Positions 25,553-33,870 of a DNA stretch of 64,000 nucleotides are shown here, one piece after another. The stretch spans positions 80,642 to 144,641 of the forward strand of contig NZ_BMHE01000016.1 of assembly GCF_014640555.1 (NCBI RefSeq), given 5' to 3'. Position 1 is the stretch's first letter. Every line of letters starts with the position of its first letter. The stretch is from Paenibacillus marchantiophytorum. GTDB lineage: Bacteria > Bacillota > Bacilli > Paenibacillales > NBRC-103111. The notes beneath the pieces were generated by a model, which was given only the letters and a program-made list of their open reading frames with translations, was not told where the DNA came from and ran no database searches. Made by a program: the position numbers and the translations under genes.

Positions 25553-25969
25553 ATGAAAATGCATAATTTTAAATATGAAGGCAGCGGATTGAACCGTTTT
25601 TTTGGCCCCTTGGAAGCGAAAATCATGGAAATCCTGTGGACGACCACGGCCGCGCTAACGATTAAAGAGGTCCAAGCGAAGCTGGATCAGGATAAAGTGA
25701 TGAATTTCAATACGGTGATGACCGTGATGAATCGCTTGGTCGACAAAGGGATTCTGCAGAAGAATTCGGTAGCCCGTTCCTTTATGTACAAGCCCGTTGT
25801 GACCCGAGATGTATTCATGGAAACGCAATCCAAAGAACTTACGTTTGATCTTATTGAAGAGTTCGGCTCTTTGGCCGTTACTCATATGGTGGATGCGCTT
25901 GATAAAGTAGATCCGGATCTGCTCGACAAGCTGGAGCTCAAAATCAAAGAACTCAAAAAGGATCGATAA
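25553..25969 (+). CDS. BlaI/MecI/CopY family repressor
   Basis: A 138-residue winged-helix repressor. The N-terminal DNA-binding part (about 12-80) has the family patterns LEAKIMEILWTT, LTIKEVQAKL, NTVMTVMNRLVDKGIL and the wing MYKPVVTRD. The C-terminal dimer helices end in ELKKDR. In BlaI/MecI systems the partner M56 membrane protease cuts the repressor after an inducing signal. That partner is the next gene, 2 bases away. Operators are visible at its own promoter and at 26930-26944. Confidence 0.95.
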   Translation: MKMHNFKYEGSGLNRFFGPLEAKIMEILWTTTAALTIKEVQAKLDQDKVMNFNTVMTVMNRLVDKGILQKNSVARSFMYKPVVTRDVFMETQSKELTFDLIEEFGSLAVTHMVDALDKVDPDLLDKLELKIKELKKDR

Positions 25970-25971
25970 CG

Positions 25972-26814
25972 ATGAAGGAATCCCGAATACAATGGGTTTA
26001 TGTCGCTTCTCTCGTCGTCTCAGGAGCTATTTTGGTGCAAATGCTGCTCTATGCACTCCAACATCTATTCAGATGGAAACCTTTGTTTACAATCTTTGAT
26101 CTTTGCATGATTTTATTTAAGCATCTGCATGTGCCTGCGCCTGTTGCTTTTTTGGCCATCAATGTTCTTATTCTCTACACCTTAGGCACCTTGATCTGGC
26201 TGACAATACGCCATACCCTCGATACGTGGAAAGCGAGGAAGATCGTGGAAATGTCGGAAGAGACATCCCTTACCGAGCAGTACCGCGAACAATTTCAACT
26301 TGCTCCTAGAGACTTGAAGATTATCGCTTATGACGCTCCGATTGCGATGACAGTGGGGCTATGGAAGCCGCGGATTCTTCTTTCTACCGGATTAATTGAG
26401 ATGCTGGAGCCGAACGAGCTGAAGGCCGTTATCGAACATGAGAAATGCCATATGCAGCACAGAGATCCACTCGTCAGCTTACTGATTTCCGGGATTTCCA
26501 AGGCGATGTGGTATATTCCTATCTTTGCTTGGCTGGCAGAGAAATATCCGATTATGATTGAACTAAGAGCGGATAAATATGCCGTGACCCAAATGAAGCA
26601 ATCGCTGGACTTGGGCAGTGCTCTTCTCAAATTACTCAAACAAGTACCGAAACCGCATCTGATTTCCTTATCTCATGCCTCCTTCGCAGAAACATCTATG
26701 AATGTCAGAATTCAACACATTCTTGATCCTCACATGCAATTGTCGTTACACTGGCCCCACATTCGGATAGTCGCTTCGCTAGTTATTATTATTCTGCTCA
26801 TGGGACTTATTTAA
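25972..26814 (+). CDS. M56 family membrane metallopeptidase (BlaR1-like sensor-protease)
   Basis: A 280-residue membrane protease with N-terminal spans at about 10-30 and 60-80, a cytoplasmic loop and the zinc motif HEKCH (HEXXH) near 155-159 in VIEHEKCHMQHRDP. A further helix follows, and a final span is near the C-terminus (IRIVASLVIIILLMGL). It lacks the extracellular penicillin-binding sensor domain of BlaR1, so it is a short M56 protein whose inducing signal is unknown. It is translated right behind the BlaI-like repressor and is its likely protease. Confidence 0.92.
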   Translation: MKESRIQWVYVASLVVSGAILVQMLLYALQHLFRWKPLFTIFDLCMILFKHLHVPAPVAFLAINVLILYTLGTLIWLTIRHTLDTWKARKIVEMSEETSLTEQYREQFQLAPRDLKIIAYDAPIAMTVGLWKPRILLSTGLIEMLEPNELKAVIEHEKCHMQHRDPLVSLLISGISKAMWYIPIFAWLAEKYPIMIELRADKYAVTQMKQSLDLGSALLKLLKQVPKPHLISLSHASFAETSMNVRIQHILDPHMQLSLHWPHIRIVASLVIIILLMGLI

Positions 26815-26908
26815 CAGGTATTCGAATTGTTTTCGTCAGCCTTTTCGCAATTTGATGGTAGTCATGTCAGATGTAGGGACAGGATTTGCTATCAGATAGG
26901 GAAAAAGG

Positions 26909-26944
26909 TTGACATTGTTTACCTCTAAAACTACACTATGTAGT
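26909..26944 (+). promoter_or_regulatory. promoter with second BlaI-type operator
   Basis: -35 TTGACA (26909-26914), 17-bp spacer and -10 TACACT (26932-26937), overlapped by the palindrome ACTACACTATGTAGT (26930-26944). The arms ACTACA/TGTAGT are the same as at 25521-25535. It drives the DUF2231 gene, which should therefore belong to the regulon of the local BlaI-like repressor. Confidence 0.88.
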
Positions 26945-26981
26945 GTTGACTATTATCAGATAAATAGAGGAGAGAAGCCAA

Positions 26982-27491
26982 GTGGATTATATTTTGAAAA
27001 ACATGCATTTCATCGTGACCCATGTCCCTATCGCCCTGCTTATCTTTAGTTTTGTTTTTGATCTGATTGCACTTATTTTCAAAAAACGGGACTGGCACTC
27101 TGCGGGGATGCTTTGCATGGTCGTAGGTGCGCTTGGCGCAATTGCAGCGGTCATGACGGGGCCGTCGCCTTGGCGTAATCCGCTAGTGGTTCCGCATGAG
27201 ATGTATGCGCGAATTACGATGTTTCTCACCATCTTGTTAGCTATCATTCGGGTTGGTTTGTTAATTTGGAAAAAGCTTGAATTAGGCCGCAATCCAATTT
27301 ACTTGGTCGGCGCGCTAGCCGCGGTGATTCTTGTCAGCTACACGGGCCATCTTGGCGGGCAAATGGTTCATAGACCGATGACCGGCGAGGGTCCTGGTGC
27401 TGGACAAGGGCCGGGTCAGGGAGCAGGTCAGGGGCCGGGTCAAGGAGCAGGTCCTGGCGCGGGCGCACCATCCGCCGCACCGGCGAAATGA
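26982..27491 (+). CDS. DUF2231-like membrane protein with Gly-Pro-Gln tail
   Basis: A 169-residue membrane protein starting at GTG behind AGAGGAGAG. Four spans are visible (HVPIALLIFSFVFDLIALIF, MLCMVVGALGAIAAVMTG, ITMFLTILLAIIRVGLLI, YLVGALAAVILVSYTGHLGG), with family-like histidines H9, H14 and a late GHLGG. DUF2231 proteins are presumed redox or haem-related, but none is proven here. The last 35 residues are a low-complexity GAGQGPGQ repeat. The promoter carries a BlaI-type operator, so expression should rise when the M56/BlaI pair is induced. Confidence 0.85.
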   Translation: MDYILKNMHFIVTHVPIALLIFSFVFDLIALIFKKRDWHSAGMLCMVVGALGAIAAVMTGPSPWRNPLVVPHEMYARITMFLTILLAIIRVGLLIWKKLELGRNPIYLVGALAAVILVSYTGHLGGQMVHRPMTGEGPGAGQGPGQGAGQGPGQGAGPGAGAPSAAPAK

Positions 27492-27526
27492 GGTTAGCTG
27501 AGAGAGCTGTGCAGTATTGCTAGTGC

Positions 27527-27708
27527 CATTGGATTAATCCAGTGAAAGTGCGAATTTCGCAGTACTCGAATCGATTCCACTGGATAAATCCAATGTTATT
27601 AACAGTTTGGCTGCCAAGAAGGCCATTATTGGGAGTATCCATTGGATATTTCCAATGAAGCTAACCATTTAAGGCCCAGAAAGACAATTCTACTGGATAA
27701 ATCCAATG
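27527..27708. repeat. cluster of four 18-bp near-palindromes
   Basis: Four related sites: CATTGGATTAATCCAGTG (27527-27544), CACTGGATAAATCCAATG (27578-27595), CATTGGATATTTCCAATG (27640-27657) and TACTGGATAAATCCAATG (27691-27708). All share TGGAT.A.TCCA and are spaced about 50-60 bp apart in the intergenic region. They may be protein-binding sites or a small intergenic repeat family. Confidence 0.8.
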
Positions 27709-27743
27709 AGTTGCCAAGTTTTCTCCAATGTCTTCGCACGAAG

Positions 27744-27795
27744 AAAGAGGGCCATCCGGCGTAGATTCACTACGCTAGGACAGCCCTCTTTTTTG
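27744..27795. terminator. bidirectional terminator
   Basis: AAAGAGGGC...TCC..CGTAG pairs with CTACG..AGGA..GCCCTCTTT around the loop ATTCA, followed by a T-run on the plus strand. It lies between the DUF2231 gene and the convergent small membrane protein gene. Confidence 0.8.
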
Positions 27796-27797
27796 TT

Positions 27798-27980
27798 TTA
27801 TACAGGATCATCTGGTTCCAGCTCCAGTTCTTTGCGTGTAAAACGGTACTCCCAGAGAAACTCCATATCATACTGTGTGGAGTCACGACTCACGAAGCGG
27901 GCAATGGCATAAATAACGCCTCCGATGACAGTCCCGAAAGCAGCAATCCATCCCAGTAAAGCAAAGACTTGATCGACCAT
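27798..27980 (-). CDS. 60-residue membrane protein of unknown function
   Basis: A small protein with one membrane span (VFALLGWIAAFGTVIGGVIYAIA, about 4-26) followed by a charged cytoplasmic part with YDMEFLWEYRFTRKELELEPDD. The ATG at 27980 has GGGGAG about 9 bases before it. A GTG two codons earlier is less likely. It stands alone, convergent with the DUF2231 gene. No family recognised. Confidence 0.65.
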   Translation of the reverse strand: MVDQVFALLGWIAAFGTVIGGVIYAIARFVSRDSTQYDMEFLWEYRFTRKELELEPDDPV

Positions 27981-28132
27981 GCACACTCACTCCCCTATGC
28001 GCTAAGAACCTATATGCTATGGATATGCCGGGGAATTATGAAACATGTGTGACAGTTGGGAATGCGCTAAAGGCAAGTAATTTGATGCGAAATAGGTTGT
28101 TCAGATAGTTCAATTATAGTTTTTCTCTCCGA

Positions 28133-28162
28133 TTGACAGAGCCTTGAAAAGGGTGGTAAGAT
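28133..28162 (+). promoter_or_regulatory. promoter of the leader-bmrCD operon
   Basis: -35 TTGACA (28133-28138), 18-bp spacer, -10 TAAGAT (28157-28162). It lies about 48 bp upstream of the leader ORF start and gives a transcript with a leader of about 310 bases before the first transporter gene. Confidence 0.65.
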
Positions 28163-28209
28163 CACCTCTGTAAGCTTGAATATACAACTTTTGGAAGGAG
28201 GGTTACAGG

Positions 28210-28314
28210 ATGATTGATATGGCTAGAGTGCGATTTATCCATCTAAGCAAGAAGCATGATAACTATATAATTTCATATGAAGTAACCCGCTTATCAGTCC
28301 GTACGCACGCCTAG
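28210..28314 (+). CDS. 34-codon leader peptide, BmrB-like regulatory ORF
   Basis: A short ORF (MIDMARVRFIHLSKK, then HDNYIISYEVTRLSVRTHA) with an unusually strong AAGGAGGG ribosome binding site. The product has no recognisable domain. It is followed by two intrinsic terminators (28354-28391, 28402-28433) and then a BmrC/BmrD-type transporter operon. In B. subtilis the bmrB ORF upstream of bmrCD controls transcription by ribosome stalling that prevents terminator formation when translation inhibitors are present. Position, length class and hairpins here match that arrangement, though the peptide sequence need not be conserved. The role is inferred from layout. Confidence 0.75.
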   Translation: MIDMARVRFIHLSKKHDNYIISYEVTRLSVRTHA

Positions 28315-28353
28315 TGTCGTATGTGCTGCCACCTCAACATAAACGCAGATTCC

Positions 28354-28391
28354 AAAGCGCAGGTTACGAGAAGTTCGTGACGTGCGCTTTT
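28354..28391 (+). terminator. attenuator hairpin 1 before bmrC-like gene
   Basis: AAAGCGCA (28354-28361) pairs with TGCGCTTT (28383-28390), with a second inner stem around AGAAGTT, and ends in TTTT. It begins 40 bases after the leader ORF stop. Confidence 0.7.
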
Positions 28392-28401
28392 CTGGTTCTA
28401 G

Positions 28402-28433
28402 AAGGCATATCGCTGCGTGCGGTGTGCCTTTTT
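28402..28433 (+). terminator. attenuator hairpin 2 before bmrC-like gene
   Basis: AAGGCATATCGC (28402-28413) pairs at all 12 positions (G-U included) with GCGGTGTGCCTT (28419-28430) around the loop TGCGT, followed by TTT. It is a strong intrinsic terminator 53 bases before the transporter start, with no other gene between it and the leader ORF. Confidence 0.8.
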
Positions 28434-28485
28434 GCGTGGGAAAGTACGTATTCGTTTGCACTATTTGAGAGGAGTGACAAGATAG

Positions 28486-30255
28486 ATGTTTACGGTATTG
28501 AAGAAATTAGCCTGGTTTTTCCGAATGAACTGGAAGCGATATACATTAGCCATCGGGCTATTGATCATCGTGGGAATCATTGATGTCATCCCGCCTAAGC
28601 TGATTGGCTATGCAATTGACGGGATTCACATGGGAACTTTGACAGGAAGCAAGTTGGTCCAATTGCTCGCCTTTTGGGGCGTGCTCATCATTGCGGGCTA
28701 CGGTTTATCTTACGTCTGGCTGTATCAGTTGTTTGGCGGAGCCTTCGTCCTAGAACGCATACTCCGTTCGCGATTAATGAGACATTTGCTGCGTATGACG
28801 CCTACATTTTATGAGCGGAACCGTACTGGCGATCTGATGGCGAGAGCTACGAATGATCTACAGGCGGTGTCCACGACAGCGGGCTTCGGTATTTTGACTT
28901 TTGTAGATTCGACGTTGTTCATGCTGACGATTCTGGCTATGATGGGTTTCTTCATTAGCTGGAAGCTCACATTGGCCGCGATTCTCCCACTGCCGTTTAT
29001 GGCAATCGCCATCACCGTCTATGGCGGGCGCATTCACGAGAGGTTCATCCGCGCACAAGATGCTTTTGGACAAATGAATGACCGTGTCCTGGAGACGATT
29101 GCTGGCGTACGGGTCATCCGTGCTTTTGTGCAAGAGAAGGCAAGTGAAAGAAGCTTCAAAACCATGACAGACGATGTTTTCCAAAAAAATATCGCAGTGG
29201 CTGTTATCGATGCCCTTTTTGAACCAACGGTCAAAATTCTCGTCGGCATTTCCTATTTAATCGGGCTTTGCTACGGCGGTTATATGGTCTTTCATAGCGA
29301 GTTGACACTTGGTGAACTGGTATCTTTCAATACGTTCCTGGGGATGCTCATCTGGCCGATGTTCGCCATTGGCGAGTTGATGAACATCATGCAGCGCGGG
29401 AATGCATCCCTCGATCGGGTGAATGAGACACTGGGCTATAAGCCCGATGTGAAAGAAGATCCGCAGGCGACGACACTGCTTTTGCCGAATACGATCAGCT
29501 TTCAAAACGTTACATTCCGTTACCCGACTTCATCCATCGATAATTTGGTGAATATTTCGTTCCAGTTGCAGCGCGGACAGACGCTTGGAATTGTAGGCCG
29601 TACCGGCAGTGGCAAAACCACACTGCTGAAGCAGTTGTTGAGAGAATATCCAACAGGTCAGGGAGCAATTACGTTGTCGGATACTCCGATTGAGAAGCTG
29701 ACCATGGATACGGTTCACGGATGGATCGGTTACGTGCCGCAGGAGCCGATACTCTTTTCCAAAACGGTCCAAGAGAACATTATGTTCGGCAAGGGCAAAG
29801 GCGCGGAGGAAGGCACGAAGGAGAGCACGGAGGAACAGCTCCAACAAGCCTTAGAGCTTGCCGCTTTCCGCAAGGACGTGGAATTCCTGCCAGAAGGCTT
29901 GCAAACTTTGGTTGGCGAGCGAGGTGTGGCCTTGTCCGGCGGTCAGAAGCAGCGCGTTTCGATTGCCCGGGCGCTTTATGTAGATCCGGAAATCTTGATA
30001 CTCGATGATGCTCTTTCGGCTGTAGATGCCAAAACAGAAGCGGAGATCATCCGCGGCATTCGCTCGGAACGAGCAGGCAAAACAACACTCATTACGACGC
30101 ACCGCCTTTCTGCGGTTCAGCATGCCGATTGGATCCTCGTCCTCGACGAGGGGTATATTGTGGAAGAAGGCACCCATGAGGAGCTTCTTGTCCGCGGCGG
30201 ATGGTACAAAGAGCAGTATGACAGGCAGCAATTAGAAGAAAAGACGCAGGTTTAG
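28486..30255 (+). CDS. bmrC: heterodimeric multidrug ABC exporter subunit, BmrC (YheI)-like
   Basis: A 589-residue half-transporter: six membrane spans in 1-320 and an ATPase domain from about 345. Motifs are Walker A GRTGSGKTT near 370, Q-loop GYVPQEP, signature LSGGQKQR near 488 and Walker B ILILDDALSAVDA. The residue after the Walker B aspartate is D, not the catalytic E, which marks the degenerate site expected in the BmrC half of BmrC/BmrD-type heterodimers. The partner follows at 30307. Such exporters pump structurally different drugs. Expression should be governed by the leader ORF and attenuators upstream. The start follows GAGAGGAGTG. Confidence 0.93.
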   Translation: MFTVLKKLAWFFRMNWKRYTLAIGLLIIVGIIDVIPPKLIGYAIDGIHMGTLTGSKLVQLLAFWGVLIIAGYGLSYVWLYQLFGGAFVLERILRSRLMRHLLRMTPTFYERNRTGDLMARATNDLQAVSTTAGFGILTFVDSTLFMLTILAMMGFFISWKLTLAAILPLPFMAIAITVYGGRIHERFIRAQDAFGQMNDRVLETIAGVRVIRAFVQEKASERSFKTMTDDVFQKNIAVAVIDALFEPTVKILVGISYLIGLCYGGYMVFHSELTLGELVSFNTFLGMLIWPMFAIGELMNIMQRGNASLDRVNETLGYKPDVKEDPQATTLLLPNTISFQNVTFRYPTSSIDNLVNISFQLQRGQTLGIVGRTGSGKTTLLKQLLREYPTGQGAITLSDTPIEKLTMDTVHGWIGYVPQEPILFSKTVQENIMFGKGKGAEEGTKESTEEQLQQALELAAFRKDVEFLPEGLQTLVGERGVALSGGQKQRVSIARALYVDPEILILDDALSAVDAKTEAEIIRGIRSERAGKTTLITTHRLSAVQHADWILVLDEGYIVEEGTHEELLVRGGWYKEQYDRQQLEEKTQV

Positions 30256-30306
30256 CGTGAAGATAGAAACACAGTGAAGAACAAGGAAAAGAAGGTGAAA
30301 CCTCTC

Positions 30307-32361
30307 ATGAAACAAACAGGTAAGCGATTATTCCAATACGCGGCGATTTTCAAAAAGCCCCTGCTCATCGCGCTGCTCTTCTTAGCGATCGCGGTGGCAA
30401 CCGAGTTGGCGGGACCTTTTATCGCGCGGCAGATGATCGATACACATATTCTCGGCATTGAAAAACCGTGGTACCAGACGTTGTCGGCCACACAAACAAA
30501 CAAAGCGGTTCCCTATGAGGGAACGTATTACCTGCGCGGGGATAATTTCCCGGAAGGGGAAACGAAGGGCAAGGAAGTTCGCATTTTGCAGGTCGGCAGC
30601 CAGTTCGTATGGGTTGATCAAGCGATTGCTTTTGATGGTGTGCGTAAGCTTGCAGACAGCAGTATGCTGACAATTACACAGGGCACGGAGAAGGCAGAGT
30701 ATGCGGTGAAAAAGCTAGGTGCTGGGCAGCTGTACACGTTCTATAAGCCTGAATTTGTAAGCTTGATGAAGCTGGCAGGACTATATTTGGTGTTGATTTT
30801 CATAGGGGCCGCCTTCACTTATGGGCAGCGATACTTGCTGCAGTCCGCAGCCAATCGGATCATACAGCGGATGCGAAGCGATGTTTTCGCGCAAATTCAA
30901 CGGCTGCCGATCAACTATTTCGATAATCAGCCAGCAGGTAAAATTGTCTCCCGAATTACGAATGATACGGAGTCCGTTAAAGATCTGTACATTCAAGTGT
31001 TGGCAAACTTTTTTACAGGAACGATCTATATCATTGGTATTATTGCGGCTTTATTCATTCTGGATTATCGCTTAGCGCTATTCACGCTGCCAGTCATTCC
31101 TTTGCTTTACGTATGGATTGTGGTTTATCGGAAGTATGCTTCCTATTTCAATCACGAAATTCGTGAACGAATTGGTTCCATCAATGGAATTATCAATGAA
31201 TCCATCCAAGGGATGCCGATCATTCAAGCTTTTCGCCGCCAAAAGGAAACGATTGAAGAGTTCGAACAATTGAATGACGAATATACCTCGTATCAAAACA
31301 AATTGCTTAGTCTAAACTCATTCACCTCTCACAACCTGATGAACGTCGTGCGGAATCTCTTCTTTTTCGGACTCATCTGGTATGTAGGGGGAAGTACCTT
31401 GAATACGCTGATCACGGTCGGGGTTTTGTATGCTTTCGTCGACTATTTGAATCGGATGTTCCATCCCATGGTCGGGATTGTGAATCAATTGCCGAATCTG
31501 GAACGGGCGCTTGTATCGGCTGATCGTGTCTTTGAACTTCTGGATGAGCAAGGCATCGATGTCCTTGATGGAAAAGCGGACCGCTATCTGGGTAACGTGA
31601 AGTTCGAGCAGGTACGCTTTGCTTATAAAAAAGGTGAAGATGTGCTCAAGGACATCAGCTTTGAAGCGAAACAAGGTCAGACAGTTGCGCTAGTCGGGCA
31701 TACCGGATCAGGCAAAAGCTCCATCTTGAATCTGCTCTTTCGCTTCTACGATGTGGACGAGGGCCGCATCACGGTGGACGGCCGCGACGTAAGGGAGATG
31801 CCCAAACAGATGCTGCGTCAGCATATGGGCATCGTGCTGCAGGATCCGTTCCTGTTCACAGGGACGATTGCCTCCAACGTTTCGTTGGATGATCCGTCGA
31901 TTACCCGGGAACGGGTTGAAGCCGCGCTGCGCGAGGTTGGGGCAGCGGAGATGTTCAAGAGCCTGCCGCACGGCATCGATGAGCCTGTGATCGAGAAGGG
32001 CAGCACGCTGTCGGCCGGGCAGCGGCAGCTCATATCCTTCGCTCGGGCACTGGCGTTCGACCCGGCGATCCTGATCCTCGATGAGGCGACGGCCTCCATC
32101 GACACCGAAACCGAGGCCGTCATTCAGGCCGCGCTGGAAGTGCTGTCGAAGGGGCGGACCACCTTCATCATTGCCCACCGCTTGTCGACGATCAAAAGCG
32201 CCGACCAAATTCTCGTGCTCGACCATGGCGAAATCGTCGAACGAGGCAATCACGACGAGCTGATGCAGCAGTTCGGGCGTTACTATCAGATGTACCAGCT
32301 GCAGGCTGGACATCGGGAAACAGCAGCTGACATCGAGGGCCAAGTGCTTCCGAGTTCGTAG
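30307..32361 (+). CDS. bmrD: heterodimeric multidrug ABC exporter subunit, BmrD (YheH)-like
   Basis: A 684-residue half-transporter. ATG 30307 is preferred (AAGAAGGTGA upstream) over a GTG 11 codons earlier. Between spans 1 and 2 it has a long extracellular insertion (about 60-160, EGTYYLRGDNFPEGE and following), a mark of BmrD proteins. The ATPase domain shows Walker A GHTGSGKSS near 465, signature LSAGQRQL near 570 and Walker B ILILDEATASID with the intact catalytic glutamate, complementing the degenerate site of the BmrC-like partner. The segment 31740-32340 is clearly GC-richer than the first half. Confidence 0.93.
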   Translation: MKQTGKRLFQYAAIFKKPLLIALLFLAIAVATELAGPFIARQMIDTHILGIEKPWYQTLSATQTNKAVPYEGTYYLRGDNFPEGETKGKEVRILQVGSQFVWVDQAIAFDGVRKLADSSMLTITQGTEKAEYAVKKLGAGQLYTFYKPEFVSLMKLAGLYLVLIFIGAAFTYGQRYLLQSAANRIIQRMRSDVFAQIQRLPINYFDNQPAGKIVSRITNDTESVKDLYIQVLANFFTGTIYIIGIIAALFILDYRLALFTLPVIPLLYVWIVVYRKYASYFNHEIRERIGSINGIINESIQGMPIIQAFRRQKETIEEFEQLNDEYTSYQNKLLSLNSFTSHNLMNVVRNLFFFGLIWYVGGSTLNTLITVGVLYAFVDYLNRMFHPMVGIVNQLPNLERALVSADRVFELLDEQGIDVLDGKADRYLGNVKFEQVRFAYKKGEDVLKDISFEAKQGQTVALVGHTGSGKSSILNLLFRFYDVDEGRITVDGRDVREMPKQMLRQHMGIVLQDPFLFTGTIASNVSLDDPSITRERVEAALREVGAAEMFKSLPHGIDEPVIEKGSTLSAGQRQLISFARALAFDPAILILDEATASIDTETEAVIQAALEVLSKGRTTFIIAHRLSTIKSADQILVLDHGEIVERGNHDELMQQFGRYYQMYQLQAGHRETAADIEGQVLPSS

Positions 32362-32451
32362 GACGAACCGCCGAAAAGGGCTAAAGACGATCGCATATGG
32401 CTATGCTACAATGGAAAAGAGACTTCACTTTTTCCTTGAAAGGGAGGAACG

Positions 32452-32766
32452 ATGATGCGTTCTGATACCGTTCGATTGTTGAATTTGCTGCAGCTTTTAT
32501 CGGAGATTGCCGTTGCTGTCGGCTACTTGATCGGCCTTATTCCATTTGCTTACTTGTGGTCGTATACGTGGGTAATTCCGTTGGTTTTCGTCAATCTGGT
32601 TTTTGCCTTCCTTACAAACAATGGCACGACAATAAAGACGATTATCAATATCGTAGTATCCTTTCTAAGCTTTATCCCGCTACTTGGGATTGTGTTCCGA
32701 GTCATTGGCATCGTGATTTCATTGATCAATGTTCGGGAGCTGTCCCGATATCGAGGCAGAGGTTAA
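32452..32766 (+). CDS. small integral membrane protein of unknown function
   Basis: A 104-residue protein with three to four hydrophobic spans (LLSEIAVAVGYLIGLIPFAYL, VIPLVFVNLVFAFLT, TIINIVVSFLSFIPLLGIVF, VIGIVISLINV) and a basic end RELSRYRGRG. GGGAGGAACG precedes twin ATGs at 32452 and 32455. It lies about 90 bases behind the bmrD-like gene with a TACAAT element between them, so it may have its own promoter. No family recognised. Confidence 0.75.
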   Translation: MMRSDTVRLLNLLQLLSEIAVAVGYLIGLIPFAYLWSYTWVIPLVFVNLVFAFLTNNGTTIKTIINIVVSFLSFIPLLGIVFRVIGIVISLINVRELSRYRGRG

Positions 32767-32787
32767 TCAGCTCTACGCTAAAATAGC

Positions 32788-32838
32788 AAAAAGAGGCGCC
32801 CCCTCTAGGTTTTCAACCTTTTGGGCGGGCCTCTTTTT
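32788..32838. terminator. bidirectional terminator
   Basis: AAAAAGAGGCgCCC (32788-32801) pairs with GGGcGGGCCTCTTTTT near 32823-32838. It sits between the small membrane protein and the convergent SDR gene. Confidence 0.82.
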
Positions 32839-32882
32839 GTGTTTGGCGCATGGCGCTTGACGCTTTGCGGATCTCCGCGCTG

Positions 32883-33503
32883 CTAGTAGGCAAGACCCAC
32901 GCGGCACCCTGCGTACTCATCATCGCAGGCCACTCGATAGGTGAACGCCGCGGTATCGCCTACGGTGATCGACGTCCCCCCGTCCGGCAAAAAGTCCCGC
33001 TCAACGCGGTACTGACCTTGCGGCTCGCCGTCAGGCAGATAGGTTGGACATACGACTGTCCAACGCAAACCCGATTCGGCGAGCAGCTCCCACGCGCGGC
33101 GGTGCTCTTCCGCAGCCCGCGTAGAGGAGCGCCTGGTGTCCGGCGCCTCATAGCGCAGCAGGCCGGGATGCTCCCGGCTCTGCAGGATGCCGGCTGTGCC
33201 GACAGTCACGACTCGGCTCACGCCGTGTGTTTGCATCGCCCCGATAAGCAGGGGCGTATAGGCAGTCAAGACCGTGCTGCCATCGGTCCCGAGGCAGCTT
33301 ATGACCACATCGACGCCGCCTACGGCGGCATCGATATCCGCTGCGCAGCAGGCGTCGCCGCGCAGCAACGTAAGCTGTTCACTGACAGCGGTGACTTTGT
33401 CAGGGCTGCGGACGAGCGCCGTGACGGCGTGGTTGTCCTCTAATGCTTGCTGCAGAATTCGTTGGCCGACTCGGCCTGTAGCCCCTAGTAACAGGATGCG
33501 CAT
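32883..33503 (-). CDS. NAD(P)-binding atypical SDR protein (NmrA-like)
   Basis: A 206-residue Rossmann-fold protein from ATG 33503 with AGGAGG upstream. A longer frame exists but lacks a ribosome binding site. The nucleotide loop is GATGRVGQRI at 7-16, followed by ALVRSPDKV, DVVISCLGTDG near 70, VVTVGTAGI near 98 and WTVVCPTYLPDGE near 148. This fits atypical SDRs (SDR_a5/NmrA-like), which often bind NADP and act as reductases or redox sensors. It stands alone between a terminator and the large repeat region. Confidence 0.9.
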   Translation of the reverse strand: MRILLLGATGRVGQRILQQALEDNHAVTALVRSPDKVTAVSEQLTLLRGDACCAADIDAAVGGVDVVISCLGTDGSTVLTAYTPLLIGAMQTHGVSRVVTVGTAGILQSREHPGLLRYEAPDTRRSSTRAAEEHRRAWELLAESGLRWTVVCPTYLPDGEPQGQYRVERDFLPDGGTSITVGDTAAFTYRVACDDEYAGCRVGLAY

Positions 33504-33599
33504 GATCGTCCTCCTGATGCATTCGTATTTGTACCCAGTATACCAAACCTGGGTGAGGGATGCTTTCTTCGTTCCTGCCTGCTCTTTAACCGCCCCCAC

Positions 33600-33830
33600 G
33601 TGGAGCAGCTGCGCTTCAGAGGGAACCTAGATCCTCTATGTTGGTAGAAATCGCGCAAAATGGGGCGTCTGCGGAACAGGGTTCCGCTATTTCGCCGATT
33701 TGCCCCTGAAATGGGCCTATTTCAGTCAGATGACGTCTCTACGATCCGCGAGCAAAGCCGAAATAGCTGTTTTGTCACAAATAACGTATCGTAGTTCCCC
33801 TCCACAGTCCGGTAAACGAAAAAACGTGGG
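33600..33830. repeat. intergenic repeat region related to that at 55060-55360
   Basis: Contains phrases such as GAGGGAACCTAGATCCTC and CGTATCGTAGTTCCCCTC, variants of a ggaac/ggatc motif (GGAACTA.GATC.GCTA and its complement) that recurs at 55060-55360. No gene is present. Confidence 0.5.
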
Positions 33831-33870
33831 GTGCTGCCGCAAAACTCAATGATCCCTTGACTCAAGCCCC

